Shown piece by piece: positions 1-11,339 of a stretch of 64,000 nucleotides of DNA. The DNA is from Trichosphaerium sp. ATCC 40318 (Eukaryota; Discosea; Flabellinia; Trichosidae): assembly GCA_038496445.1 (NCBI GenBank), contig JALMLS010000278.1, positions 1 to 64,000 on the forward strand, given 5' to 3'. The notes beneath the pieces were generated by a model that made no database searches, was not told the origin of the DNA, and saw only the letters and a list, made by a program, of their open reading frames with translations. The stretch's first letter is position 1. The number at the start of each line of letters is the position of its first letter. The position numbers and the translations under genes are program-made.

Positions 1-851
1 GTTTTAATAGCTTACTCTCGCTTTAGAAATAGAGCTGTGCATTTGGGAGCAACTGTTGTTGATGACAGAGGTGGCAGCCTCAACATAGATCAAATGTTGA
101 ATATGGGTAATGAGCGACTAATGGCTGACTGGCAACCTATGGATGTTGACGGAGCACAGCCGATTGTAAGTATCCCTTGATGGTTTTTTGCTTTTGTTTT
201 TGTTGTTGCATTATTAATCTTTCTAGGAATCTTTTGCAGCCAAGCAGGGCTACAGTGAAATGACAAAAGCCTTGGAGACTCAAGCGTCAACGGCATACCA
301 CCTTTCAGAGAGTGACGATGAAGATATGGACACTGAAGTAGGAACTTTTGAAAGGCAAAAGCCTGATGTGCCAATGGTTGGTTCCAGTAGACGAAAAGCA
401 CCAGCGTACATGGCAAACAACCCACAACACGGGCAACAAGGAAGGTACAATGCAAAAGAAGCAAGGAAACGTCAGCGACAAGCCCAAAACAGTGCAATGC
501 GTGACTTTACGGGTGGTGATGATGAAGAGTACAACTTTGGTGGAGATTTCTTTGGTGCTAATGTACACATCCTTTTCTTTTTGTTGTTGTAAAAGAAAAA
601 TTACTGATTGTACCTCGTAGCAACAACAAGTGGCGCCAATGCAACAAATACAACGGCAACAACAGGACAATACCACAGTTACAATGGATGACATTGCATT
701 TAGGATTAACGTTATTGTTAGATCACCCAATCCTGTAGTGGAACTCTCTGAGGTGGCAAAAGATCCCAATTGGCTCTGTTCTGGAAGAAAGCAGTGTTTG
801 GTAGAGATTTACGTGGTTGCATTTCACCAAAAGCACAGCCATATCAAGTGA
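1..851 (+). CDS. 3' part of an unknown gene, ending in a chimeric exon
   Basis: The 5' end is outside the window. Three exons can be read: 1-165, 227-562 and 621 onward, with introns opening GTAAGT and GTACAC. The visible protein is acidic in the middle (SESDDEDMDTE), then basic (KEARKRQRQ), then glycine/acid-rich (DFTGGDDEEYNFGGDFF) and glutamine-rich (QQQVAPMQQIQRQQQ). I see no catalytic motif and do not recognise the family; composition suggests a nuclear or nucleolar protein. From about base 692 the last exon runs into the duplicated block that carries GT61 sequence. The stop at 849-851 is therefore made by foreign, frame-shifted sequence, and the native C-terminus is probably lost or replaced. 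Confidence 0.5.
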
Positions 852-1777
852 CTACAAACACTATGAACTTATAAACCCAGACGAGTCAAAAATAAATGTA
901 CTCTATACAGAGTTTGCTGCCTTCGTTAAATCTAATATGGGACTATCTAACAATGTAATCGATGACGATGGGAAAATAAACGTCACGTTTGTATCACGTG
1001 ACAAAGCAAAGCGAAGAAAGTTAGCAAACGAAAAGGAAATTATTGAATACCTACATCGAGAGAAGATGTTAGGGTACAGAGTATAGCACTTGAAGAGCAT
1101 AGCTTGAAGAACAAGTAAGCTGTAGGACAACATACTTGGTTTATTAAGTTACTTTAGATATCTATAATGCATAACACAAACGTATTGGTTGGAATGCATG
1201 GAGCTGGATTAGTTAATCTCATATTTATGAGCCGTGGTTCTGTTGTCATTGAAATGTTTCCATTCAACTTCAAACGCATTAGTTTCGAAACACTTGCAGC
1301 ATACACAGGTTACTTTCATGTTTAATTCAACCTGATACTGACTATACAATTCCAGGGATGCACTACATCTCGTGGGTGAACAAGGTAACGTTGTTGTGAT
1401 ATCACTACTGCTTAACAAACATAATAGTGTCCACTACACACAACGGTTAATACGAATACTGCCATGATCTCATTAAACAGCATATCGATCCTACAAAGGC
1501 AACTTGTTCATCTGATCGTTTTATTGAACGCATATACAATGTTCCTACAAATCAGACGTTTGTGCCTCAGCTCCACAACATCCTTCAGTTTTACTCACAA
1601 CAAAAGCTTGCTCGCAGACCCGTACCTGTTATGGCACGTGATAGACACTGTTTTAGGCAAGTTTCCTTCGTTGTTTTTCTTTTGCCTAATGGCAATCTCA
1701 GGGATCAAAATACAATCATAAGCTTGGATGAATTTAAACTGCTGTTTAACTTTGCTGTTGAATCTCATAACACATAA
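692..1777 (+). pseudogene. GT61 glycosyltransferase fragment (copy 1)
   Basis: This is the C-terminal half of a GT61 family glycosyltransferase, matching the fuller gene at 6574-8266. The diagnostic stretch around LVGMHGAGLVNLIFMSRG is preserved in the exon near 1180-1310. Relative to the other copy there are one-base losses at about 766, 814, 1055 and 1107 and in the exon near 1454, so the reading frame breaks repeatedly. The first half of the gene is missing. It is either a pseudogene or a poorly resolved assembly copy. Confidence 0.8.
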
Positions 1778-1974
1778 TAAATAATTGAGCTGCAACTCCT
1801 TTGATCCTTACAAGTGGAATACGCCTCTTTAAATATCTAGCCTAAAATGTAATACCTGGTATGGCACTACAGTTCGTGGAGCTGTATTAGCTCTTCCCAG
1901 AATCCTTGGCAAAGATTCAAGTGTTACGAAAATTAGTTTTTTTTTGTAAAATTGGTCTAGACTGTTAAAGTACA

Positions 1975-3335
1975 ATGAGCGCTACAGCAGCTGAGAAAGA
2001 ACTCGCAGTAAGCTTTGCCAAGGCCGTCACGCGCCTAACGGATGAAGTATGTTTTACAAACTCCCACTTGTGTTTATTAATAGTGGTGTGATGTTAACTG
2101 GTGCGAGCAGGCGTCAAAGGGTGTTGTTTGTGAAAGCCACGCGATTTTGCCAATTGATAAAGACTTGTACGTGTTTTAGCATCAAAATGCATTACGTGAC
2201 ATTGTTTAAGGGTTCATGGCGTATTTACAAAAAATGTACGTTATTCTCCATCCTACAACGAAACAATGCAAAGACAATATGTTAGTTTCAACCTGCCTTA
2301 TCACCAGTGGGTCAATTTTGGCGCGTAGTTAAAAAAGAGGTTTATTCAGACCCAAGCATCCACAAACACCGTTAACTGGGTGGCTACAAAGGTGTGTGGC
2401 GTTTGGATCGTATTGTACACCAACCTTTTCATCTAGGGCTGAGCGGCGTCCAATTTCGTGATTTGAAGGATGATGAAGGTATTTTTTCGAACATTTTACA
2501 TAAACAACCACTTTATTCACAACTTGTGGTAGAGGCTAAAGCGGTGAGAAATGAGTTGGCTGCGTTGGAAGAGCACGTGACCACGTCAGTGGATGCAATT
2601 ATCAAAGATTTACAAACCGCAGCAACCAAACTGGCTCATCAAATCGCCAATAGGAGGTGACTTGTAAAATGCTTTGGTATTTAATCTTTATAAATTTTCA
2701 GGATGCCAGTCGTGAAACGGAAAGCTGATGCGCTTGCTACAGAACAAGCTCTTGCTAATATGCTGAGAGATGACGAGCCACCAAAGAAAAAGCGCAAAAC
2801 GGCACGTGAATTGCAAATTTGCTTTATTCTTCACATTTTGGAAAAGGTATTTAATCTACTTCCTAAAGGGTACCGAGAAAGCAACACCGAAAAAAGCCGG
2901 GTACACTGTAGAGCAACTACAAACTTTACCAAAGCACAAACTCAAGGAACTATGTGAAAAAGAAAACGTGCCGAGAACAGGCAACAATTTCACCCTCATA
3001 AAACGGCTTCTCACTCCTGACGGTACTTTCAAGTAATGTGGTGTGAGCGTGACTTATTTTTCTTTTAGCGTATCGTAAAGGCCGCAAAAAGATAACATTA
3101 GCAACAATGCAAAAAAATTTAGTAAAATTAGGATTGACTGCACAAGAGGCCAAAGCTTCCAGTAGGTGCTGCATGGCTGCCATTTCTCGTGGTTTTATAC
3201 CATTACCAACATGTCTTGACGACGAGGTACCTGGCAGGTTTGGACGTGTGATGAGTGCCAAGAGTTGGTTACAACGACTTATCGTGACACTTAAACAGCT
3301 GATTATGCAAGTTGATTATGAAGTTGGCTACATCA
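1975..3335 (+). pseudogene. SAP/zinc-cluster protein gene, truncated copy 1
   Basis: It begins at the same ATG and first exon as the gene at 8464 (MSATAAEKELAVSFAKAV) and carries the coiled region, nuclear-localisation cluster PPKKKRK and SAP motif. Differences include a lost C near 2274, an altered stretch at about 2370 that adds a stop, and a lost base at about 3236 after the first cysteines. The cysteine-rich C-terminus is missing because the block ends. At the exon near 2815-2845 this copy keeps frame (QICFILHILEK, then a 22-nt intron) while the other copy does not, so each copy has its own defect. Confidence 0.7.
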
Positions 3336-5195
3336 AATATTTCTGCAATGTAATGATTTTTTACTTTCTTCAAAATTATCTCAATGGCACCAATTGGGTC
3401 ATCAATTTGTTCCACCATTACAGCACTAGTCGCTTCAATAAGACTACGAGAGTAGAAAACTTACAAAGGTAGTACCTTCTCAATGCAGCTTCTGATTGGG
3501 TGGTGTTTGTAGAGAAGATAATACCAGGGCAATCCATCAGTTTGATATTACCTCCCAAATTAATTGTCTACATAGCACATTAGGAAATCGATACAGTTAA
3601 TTGTCCCACATACTTGTGACAATTTGGTAAATCCTGGACGTGCACCAACGCCTACAGCTCTGCTACGCTTCAAACTATTTATGAGAGAGCTCTTTCCAAC
3701 ATTTGGATAACCGATAATGCCAACAATAACAGTCTTACGAATATCGTCTGCAATACAATTAACAATTTTACACTATTGATAAAAACGCACCAGTTGCGCC
3801 ATCTCTGGAGTAAAGATTAAGCCATTGAAGGAGGGTATCAGCACCCAAACACTCTGAAGACGCCATTGATGAGGTTTTGAAGTTCCTTGCGTTCATTCCA
3901 CCACGTCCCTACGCTCTGGTTAGGCGACTTGTCATTAACTCTTGAACAACGTACGTGTTTAGTACGAGATTGCTTAATTGTAGTACATTTGAAAGCAACA
4001 GTAGGACGTTCATTTCGAAGGTATTTAATCCAAGCATCGCAGTTACTTTTAGGTATGAGATCTTAAAACAATGTTAGCACACCACAAGTTATGCAGTGCA
4101 TTGTACCGATTTTGTTGAGTACTAGAACAATTTTCTTATTTGGGTCTTGCTGCAAAATTTGACGTTCAATGTGACGACAACGAGTACCAATTGGATCCCT
4201 TGCATCGAGTACCTATACATTTAGCATTAATGACAAAGTGATAAAAGAGAGAAGAAATTCAAAAATGGAATGGAAACAAATTTTTGGTAAGTGACACATT
4301 GCGTTTGTTTGTTTTTTTTTCCAAGTACACTCCACTACGTGTTGCAAAGCTTTTTGATTTTAGAGAAGCTATTTGACGCACCTCCAATATTACGTCAGCA
4401 GCTTTGACAACTTTTTTGAACTCTTTGAAGAAGTGTCTACGCGAAGGATCTACAATTTTCTTTTATTATTATTTTTTATTATTGCTACAATTCACAGCGC
4501 TAAAAAAAAAAACCACGCGTGCTTCAGTTCCCCTTACCCTGGTACATATCTGCATTATCTCTATCAGCCATTTCTTGTTTTGTTTGCTTGTATTTTGCTC
4601 GGTCAGTCATGACTTGTTGTCTTAATTGTTCCATTTCGGCTTGAGCTGATAATTGTTCTTCCTACGTAAAAAAAAAGCGTTAACTGAGAAATTGAAACGA
4701 CAATTCCTTCAGAAAAAATCTGGGCTGGGAAAACACCGCGATTACAACAGTTGATCCATTGTAATAATCGAGCAGTATTTTCAGCGCAGTGGATGTTTTT
4801 TTTTCTTTTTTTCTAACCTTTTTCGCTTCTCTTCTTCCCAAGCGTTCTTGACGTTTGGCTTCCTCTTCCTCTTCTTTTTCTTTTTGTAATTTCTTTAGAA
4901 GGTCCAATTTGTACGGAGCAAGGTTTGGAATGCCAGGATCTCTGTTTAGCCCTGTTTTTTGTTGTCAATAGCTATAATTACGCGCTATAGCGTACTTTTA
5001 CGCAAGTTAGGGTTCTTTTTCGACATTTTCTTCATTTTGGTTCTGTACTGCTTTACCCTCTTGGCCATAGCTCTGCGCGCTTTTGGTCCAGAGCGAACTG
5101 CATGCTTATTTTGCTTTCCTGTGGAATTGTAAATACAAATACATACGTTGTAGGGCGAGTATAACAAACGTACGGCCTTTGGTAAGAGTGGGCAT
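3300..5195 (-). CDS. Nucleostemin/GNL3-family circularly permuted GTPase, 3'-truncated
   Basis: The start MPTLTKGR splices through a 55-nt intron into a very basic N-terminus ([20 protein letters not shown]), the nucleolar domain of GNL3/Nug1/Grn1. A charged coiled region follows ([20 protein letters not shown]). The GTPase motifs are in permuted order: the G4 region LVLNKIDLIPK, then G1 GYPNVGKSS, then G3 MDCPG. After that comes the family's linker [17 protein letters not shown]. These proteins act in 60S ribosome assembly in the nucleolus. Reading stops near 3300, where the duplicated block begins, so the usual C-terminal segment with its GG..DW..GKI motif is missing. At least six introns interrupt it. 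Confidence 0.85.
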
Positions 5196-5305
5196 TGTAA
5201 ACAATACAACAGAACTGAATAAAAAAAGGAACAAGTGAGACCAGAATTTTTTCATTTTGTACTTTTTTTGTTTGACTCGCACTACCGTGAGAACAGCCTA
5301 CTAAG

Positions 5306-6446
5306 ATGCAAAGAACAAGGTGGCTGTTTGATTGTAACGTGTGGCAACCGACTGAACAAGAATGGGCTTCGTTGTTGCAATCAATACAACCCGAGGAGCA
5401 AGCACGCATAAACAGGTCATTCAAAGAGGGTTTCTCAGTTGTAAATTGTTTAGTAGGTTCAAACGCCCTCAGAAGGGCGGTTATTTAGTGGGTAGGCATA
5501 ACAGGGACGCGAAATGCTCTCTAGGTAATAACAATGCGCACGTTTTATCATCACATCTGTTCTGTTAATTGCCTACAGTTGGGCGTCTAATGCTGCGGAA
5601 AATTGTTCAACAGCAGTTGGGCGTGGCGTGGGCGGATGTCACTATCAACCGCACTAAAGAAAAAAAACCCTATGTTGTACGCTAGTTTTTTCGACAACCA
5701 ATCGACGCAAACAAAGTTTGAACAACGAATAGGTTAACACTGTGGGAAATTCAAACTTTAATTTAAACTTGTCTCATGCAGATGGGCTAGTGATAGCCGC
5801 TTGCGAACCTACGTATTTGCTTGGTGTTGATGTAATGGCTACAAATTACTTAGAGGTCAGTGTTTTATTCAATTCCTCACGTGCAAGTTAAAAGAAAAGA
5901 TAGAACCGCAAAGAGACTGTTGCTCAGTTTTTTTCTACAATGAAATCAAGCTTCACCACCAACGAGTGGAAAACAATAAACAGCGGTGCAAGTGACAATG
6001 ATAAAATGAGATTGTTCTTTATCTACTGGACGCTAAAAGAGAGTTACATTAAAGCGCTTGGGTATACTATTCTTTGTAGAGTCACCAAATACTAAATGCT
6101 ACTAGGATTGGCCTGGGGTTCGAACTACATAGAGCAGCATTTGTTCTCAAGCCACTGGACAACACAGCTACTTTGTATGTAGATGGTGAGTTGCAAGGTC
6201 AGTGGAAGTTTCAGTACTTTGATGTGGCGCCAATATACGTAATCAGTGTTGCGCTTGGACCTCATAGTGAAGCTACCGATAGCTGGAAGGTGCGACAAAT
6301 ATCGTTTGCAAATAACAAAAGAAATACCATCTAAAAAATATTAGGCACTCACTAAGATTGTGAGCGGAAATCCTGAAGGAGACCTGAAGATGAATAAACC
6401 ATTTGTACAAGTATCAATCGAAGCGCTGAAACCTGGAGAAACGTAG
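5306..6446 (+). CDS. Sfp-type 4'-phosphopantetheinyl transferase (AASDHPPT/Lys5-like)
   Basis: It transfers the phosphopantetheine arm of CoA to a serine of carrier proteins such as fatty-acid synthase ACP or aminoadipate reductase. Five or six short exons give the family order. The N-terminal W-rich segment is RTRWLFDCNVWQPTEQEW. Next come GRLMLRKIVQQQLGVAW and RTKEKKPY, then FNLSHADGLVIAA with GVDVM (Mg/CoA-binding region), then WTLKESYIKALG, the WxxKEaxxK signature, followed by LGFEL. Length, about 270-280 residues, fits the single-domain eukaryotic enzyme. The stop is at 6444-6446. It lies between the two copies of the 2.6 kb duplication and looks intact. Confidence 0.88.
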
Positions 6447-6573
6447 TAGTCGATGGCATAATTACTTAACGTTGTAACGACCACAAAATATCTAATATGC
6501 GCGAAAACCTTCAACTTACGGTGCACGTGCTATTAACTGGCACGTCTAAGTAAAAAAAAAGGTAAATTGACTT

Positions 6574-8266
6574 GATGTTAGTTACTTTAATGTTAGTGGC
6601 TGCACCACGCCGTCTGTCAGCTCTACCATCCAATACCGTGCGAGTAACGCCTGTAAATAAATTATTAAAAGCGAGTTGTAAACTTTGCCTTGTAGAGAAC
6701 GTGCACTTCTTCCACAACCTCTACTTTTTGCGCAAAGACGGCTACAAGAAATATTCGCCTGATGCAGACGAAGATACACATGTGGAAAAAGTTCTGAGAA
6801 TAGCTCCTAAACGCGAAGGAGTACGTGCGGAGCTGGCAGAATTGAATGGTACGCTACACACTTGGAACACTGCTCCTTCTTATAGTTGATGTCACGTAGT
6901 GTTAGATACAAAGTACGCTGTGCAAACTGGTGTTGCTGTTTGTTTCCAACGGTCTCCTTTTTATGGCAATATATTTCACCATTTCGTTGACGATATGGTT
7001 ATTCTGTATTCTATTTTAAAGAGAGGTGCTCAACTTACGTTTAGTATTGTACTAAACCAGCACAGTTGGTGGATTGCAACAGAATCATATTTATTTTTTG
7101 GACAAGGTTTCTGGCAAGAAAGTAGAAGCATACCGACCAATGCTTGAATCTTATAAGTTGCTGTACATTAACTGTCATTGCATTTAGGATTAACGTTATT
7201 GTTAGATCACCCAATCCTGTAGTGGAACTCTCTGAGGTGGCAAAAGATCCCAAATTGGCTCTGTTCTGGAAGAAAGCAGTGTTTGGTAGAGATTTACGTG
7301 GGTTGCATTTCACCAAAAGCACAGCCATATCAAGTGACTACAAACACTATGAACTTATAAACCCAGACGAGTCAAAAATAAATGTACTCTATACAGAGTT
7401 TGCTGCCTTCGTTAAATCTAATATGGGACTATCTAACAATGTAATCGATGACGATGGGAAAATAAACGTCACGTTTGTATCACGTGCCAAAGCAAAGCGA
7501 AGAAAGTTAGCAAACGAAAAGGAAATTATTGAATACCTACAATCGAGAGAAGATGTTAGGGTACAGAGTATAGCACTTGAAGAGCATAGCTTGGAAGAAC
7601 AAGTAAGCTGTAGGACAACATACTTGGTTTATTAAGTTACTTTAGATATCTATAATGCATAACACAAACGTATTGGTTGGAATGCATGGAGCTGGATTAG
7701 TTAATCTCATATTTATGAGCCGTGGTTCTGTTGTCATTGAAATGTTTCCATTCAACTTCAAACGCATTAGTTTCGAAACACTTGCAGCATACACAGGTTA
7801 CTTTCATGTTTAATTCAAGCTGATACTGACTTTTCAATTCCAGGGATGCACTACATCTCGTGGGTGAACAAGGTAACATTGTTGTGATATCACTACTGCT
7901 TAACAAACATAATAGTGTCCACTACACACAACGGTTAATACGAAATACTGCCATGATCTCATAAAACAGCATATCGATCCTACAAAGGCAACTTGTTCAT
8001 CTGATCGTTTTATTGAACGCATATACAATGTTCCTACAAATCAGACGTTTGTGCCTCAGCTCCACAACATCCTCCAGTTTTACTCACAACAAAAGCTTGC
8101 TCGCAGACCCGTACCTGTTATGGCACGTGATAGACACTGTTTTAGGCAAGTTTCCTTCGTTGTTTTTCTTTTGCCTAATGGCAATCTCAGGGATCAAAAT
8201 ACAATCATAAGCTTGGATGAATTTAAACTGCTGTTTAACTTTGCTGTTGAATCTCATAACACATAA
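6574..8266 (+). CDS. GT61-family glycosyltransferase
   Basis: GT61 enzymes (EOGT, POMGNT2, plant xylosyltransferases) add sugars to proteins or glycans in the secretory pathway. A hydrophobic start (MLVTLMLVAAP) could be a signal or anchor. The early exons contain YGNIFHHFVDDMVILYSIL, the family's N-terminal HF..D motif. The middle has NVTFVSRAKAKRRKLANEKE, matching the conserved R.KRR.LN region, and the C-terminal exon has VGMHGAGLVNLIFMSRGS, the hallmark. A late exon is rich in cysteine (CPLHTTVNTKYCHDLIKQ). Exon edges between 7040 and 7180 are unclear. The C-terminus may end near 8150 or at 8266. From 7176 onward it is the source or sister of copy 1. Confidence 0.82.
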
Positions 8267-9830
8267 TAAATAATTGAGCTGCAACTCCTTTGATCCTTAC
8301 AAGTGGAATACGCCTCTTTAAATATCTAGCCTAAAATGTAATACCTGGTATGGCACTACAGTTCGTGGAGCTGTATTAGCTCTTCCCAGAATCCTTGGCA
8401 AAGATTCAAGTGTTACGAAAATTAGTTTTTTTTTGTAAAATTGGTCTAGACTGTTAAAGTACAATGAGCGCTACAGCAGCTGAGAAAGAACTCGCAGTAA
8501 GCTTTGCCAAGGCCGTCACGCGCCTAACGGATGAAGTATGTTTTACAAACTCCCACTTGTGTTTATTAATAGTGGTGTGATGTTAACTGGTGCGAGCAGG
8601 CGTCAAAGGGTGTTGTTTGTGAAAGCCACGCGATTTTGCCAATTGATAAAGACTTGTACGTGTTTTAGCATCAAAATGCATTACGTGACATTGTTTAAGG
8701 GTTCATGGCGTATTTACAAAAAATGTACGTTATTCTCCATCCTACAACGAAACAATGCAAAGACCAATATGTTAGTTTCAACCTGCCTTATCACCAGTGG
8801 GTCAATTTTGGCGCGTAGTTAAAAAAGAGGTTTATTCAGACCCAAGCATCCACAAACACCGTAAAACAGGTGGCTACAAAGGTGTGTGGCGTTTGGATCG
8901 TATTGTACACCAACCTTTTCATCTAGGGCTGAGCGGCGTCCAATTTCGTGATTTGAAGGATGATGAAGGTATTTTTTCGAACATTTTACATAAACAAACC
9001 ACTTTATTCACAACTTGTGATAGAGGCTAAAGCGGTGAGAAATGAGTTGGCTGCGTTGGAAGAGCACGTGACCACGTCAGTGGATGCAATTATCAAAGAT
9101 TTACAAACCGCAGCAGCCAAACTGGCTCATCAAATCGCCAATAGGAGGTGACTTGTAAAATGATTTGGTATTTAATCTTTATAAATTTTCAGGATGCCAG
9201 TCGTGAAACGGAAAGCTGATGCGCTTGCTACAGAACAAGCTCTTGCTAATATGCTGAGAGATGACGAGCCACCAAAAAAAAAGCGCAAAACGGCACGTGA
9301 ATTGCAAATTTTGCTTTATTCTTCACATTTTGGAAAAGGTATTTAATCTACTTCCTAAAGGGTACCGAGAAAGCAACACCGAAAAAAGCCGGGTACACTG
9401 TAGAGCAACTACAAAACTTTACCAAAGCACAACTCAAGGAACTATGTGAAAAAGAAAACGTGCCGAGAACAGGCAACAATTTCACCCTCATAAAACGGCT
9501 TCTCACTCCTGACGGTACTTTCAAGTAATGTGGTGTGAGCGTGACTTATTTTTCTTTTAGCGTATCGTAAAGGCCGCAAAAAGATAACATTAGCAACAAT
9601 GCAAAAAAATTTAGTAAAATTAGGATTAACTGCACAAGAGGCCAAAGCTTCCAGTAGGTGCTGCATGGCTGCTATTTCTCGTGGTTTTATACCATTACCA
9701 ACATGTCTTGACGACGAGGTACCTGGCAAGGTTTGGACGTGTGATGAGTGCCAAGAGTTGGTTACAACGACTTATCGTGCCCTCTTGAAACAGCCTGATT
9801 ATGCAGGGTATGATTATGAAGATGGTTCAT
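7176..9830. repeat. Direct duplication, copy 2
   Basis: Counterpart of 692-3335. It contains the second half of the GT61 gene and most of the SAP/zinc-cluster gene. Both genes continue beyond the block on either side here, so this is the parental-looking copy. Confidence 0.93.
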
Positions 9831-10099
9831 CAAAGGGAGCCTTGGCCTGCGAAAATTGTGAATGGCGCAATTACGTTGCTGGTATGTGTCAAAATAACTT
9901 CAACCAAGATTCTGGCAAGTTTCACAACCACTGCAGAAAGTGCAAGGTAATTGTTTTCTTTTTATGAAGCAGTATCTAAGTATAATTTTAGGGTTATGGT
10001 CAATGTATAGGAGACTACAGAGAAGTTCATTGCGATTCGTGCGGTCGACACGGTTATGGTGGTTGTGATTACTGCGACGGAGGAGGCAGCTTTTGGTGA
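8464..10099 (+). CDS. SAP-domain protein with C-terminal cysteine cluster
   Basis: The first exon (MSATAAEKELAVSFAKAV) is followed by an aromatic-rich region (QFWRVVKKEVYSDPS), a helical segment (EAKAVRNELAALEEH), a nuclear-localisation signal (PPKKKRK) and a SAP motif (TVEQLQNFTKAQLKELCEKE) of the DNA-binding type. The C-terminus has many CxxC pairs (CDECQ, CENCEW, CRKCK, CDSCGR, CDYCDGGG), implying bound zinc. I do not know the full-length family; a chromatin or RNA role is inference. The exon ending near 9337 is one base out of frame compared with copy 1. The reading ends FW-TGA at 10097-10099, yet a further intron and an in-frame TAA follow, so this stop may be an error or a recent mutation. 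Confidence 0.65.
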
Positions 10100-10220
10100 T
10101 TCAAGAGAGGTGGTGGGGTAAGCTTAGTGTAACTTCTTTTTTTTGGGTTAGAAACATTTTGTATATTTTCAGGGTCTGTCTTAATAAAAGTATAAGTTTA
10201 TTTGGACAAGTTTTTTTTGA

Positions 10221-11253
10221 TTAGCGTCTTCCGCCCATAAGTCTTAAAATCATGAGAAACAAGTTGATGATATCTAAGTATAGATTGACGGCAGCCTAAA
10301 GTAATATTTCATAAGCAAAAGTTGTCGAAATATTTTTTTTGTTTTTTTGACTTACCAGAATGTATTCATCTTCTTCGTAAATGGTCATTAAAGCACTAGT
10401 ATCATAGAGTATGAATAAAGTGAATAGAATAACACCAAAGGCAGAGTACAGTGCGCTCATGAGAGGGCTTGGAAAGAAGACGAACTAAAAAAGAAATGAG
10501 TAAATAACATCTGATAAAACGACAATTCTCATTTTTGCCATTTCTTTAAACTCTTTCAAACGTACGAAGAATAGTCCAACCCAAAGTAAGGCCCACAAGC
10601 TCAAGATCAAACCAGCACCAAGAAAGTTGAAGTTGATCTTTGTTTGAAGTGTGAACGCTGTAAGAGACAAGAATATAATCATGGTAATTGCAGCAGCTGA
10701 TAGTACTGAAGAAACAGAGTATATTGTGCAGATAGAACCAACTGAGAAACCCAAGCAGACGCTCTAAAGTAAAGAAATTTAAAAAAGGAGACATGTTAAA
10801 AGTGGTGGTTTCACGTACGAATAAGGACAATACTACGAGGTTCCAAATACGGATTTTATGGACAAAGAATAGTGTAATAAGGAAAGCCAAGGTTAATCCA
10901 AAGTTAAGCCAGTAGAACCACCTACAGATTAATAAGTTGTTTTATCGACAAATAATACAAAAAATCACGTGACGTACACATTTGTGAGGTAGAAATACGC
11001 CAGTTTAGTGTACATCATATTAAAAAATATGAGAGCAACGGTAATGAGTAATTGACATGTTAAAATACCATAGATCTTGAGGAGGAAACCTTGAAGAGAG
11101 TTAACAAAAAAGTGTACAGCAGATTGTAACAAAAAATAGCTTACGTGTGCGTCTTGGCCCATCCATATGTGCCGCCTTGGAACTTGTACCAAATTCGTCG
11201 TCTGGGATAGATTGATACATAAAAGGTGTACCACCAGCAGCAGCTTCGTTCAT
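10221..11253 (-). CDS. TMBIM/Lifeguard (Bax inhibitor-1-like) membrane protein
   Basis: Multi-pass membrane protein of the Bax-inhibitor-1 superfamily, whose members sit in Golgi/ER membranes and modulate Ca2+ leak and cell death. The N-terminus (IPDDEFGTSSKAAHMDGPRR) matches the Lifeguard pattern before the first helix (LLKIYGILTCQLLITVALIF). Several hydrophobic segments follow: WLNFGLTLAFLITLFFV, SVSSVLSAAAITMIIFLSLT, LGAGLILSLWALLWVGLFF and LMSALYSAFGVILFTLFILY. The C-terminus YILAAVNLYLDIINLFLMIL is the family's most conserved stretch. Five or so introns. The stop is at 10221. The start is taken at MNEAAAGG, but an upstream exon may splice in. Confidence 0.9.
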
Positions 11254-11339
11254 TTCGTAGTAGGTTGTGTATTCTTTCTAAAAGAAAAAACCCCAAAATC
11301 AGATATTGTACAACATGTTAACAATTTCAAAATTTGGCG

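Larger units (their letters stand above)
692..3335. repeat. Direct duplication, copy 1 (degenerate)
   Basis: This block is nearly identical to 7176 to about 9830 in the same orientation. Identity is almost complete from the shared CATTGCATTTAGGATTAACG at the left edge to about 3286, then falls off over some 45 bases. Introns, spacers and exons are all copied, so it is a DNA-level duplication. Copy 1 differs mainly by one-base losses in short homopolymers. Its left edge falls inside the GT61 gene at an exon start and its right edge inside the SAP/zinc gene, so neither gene is complete here. Confidence 0.93.

Noticed and set aside
1-690. The Q-rich 5' gene as the lost C-terminus of the nucleostemin-like GTPase (GG..ADW spacing looks faintly similar)
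   Set aside because: It lies on the opposite strand, the spacing differs from the family motif, and no further similarity is visible.
6110-6130. tRNA-like GGTTCGAACT box
   Set aside because: It lies in a coding exon of the phosphopantetheinyl transferase, and no cloverleaf can be drawn around it. No tRNA or rRNA was found in the window.
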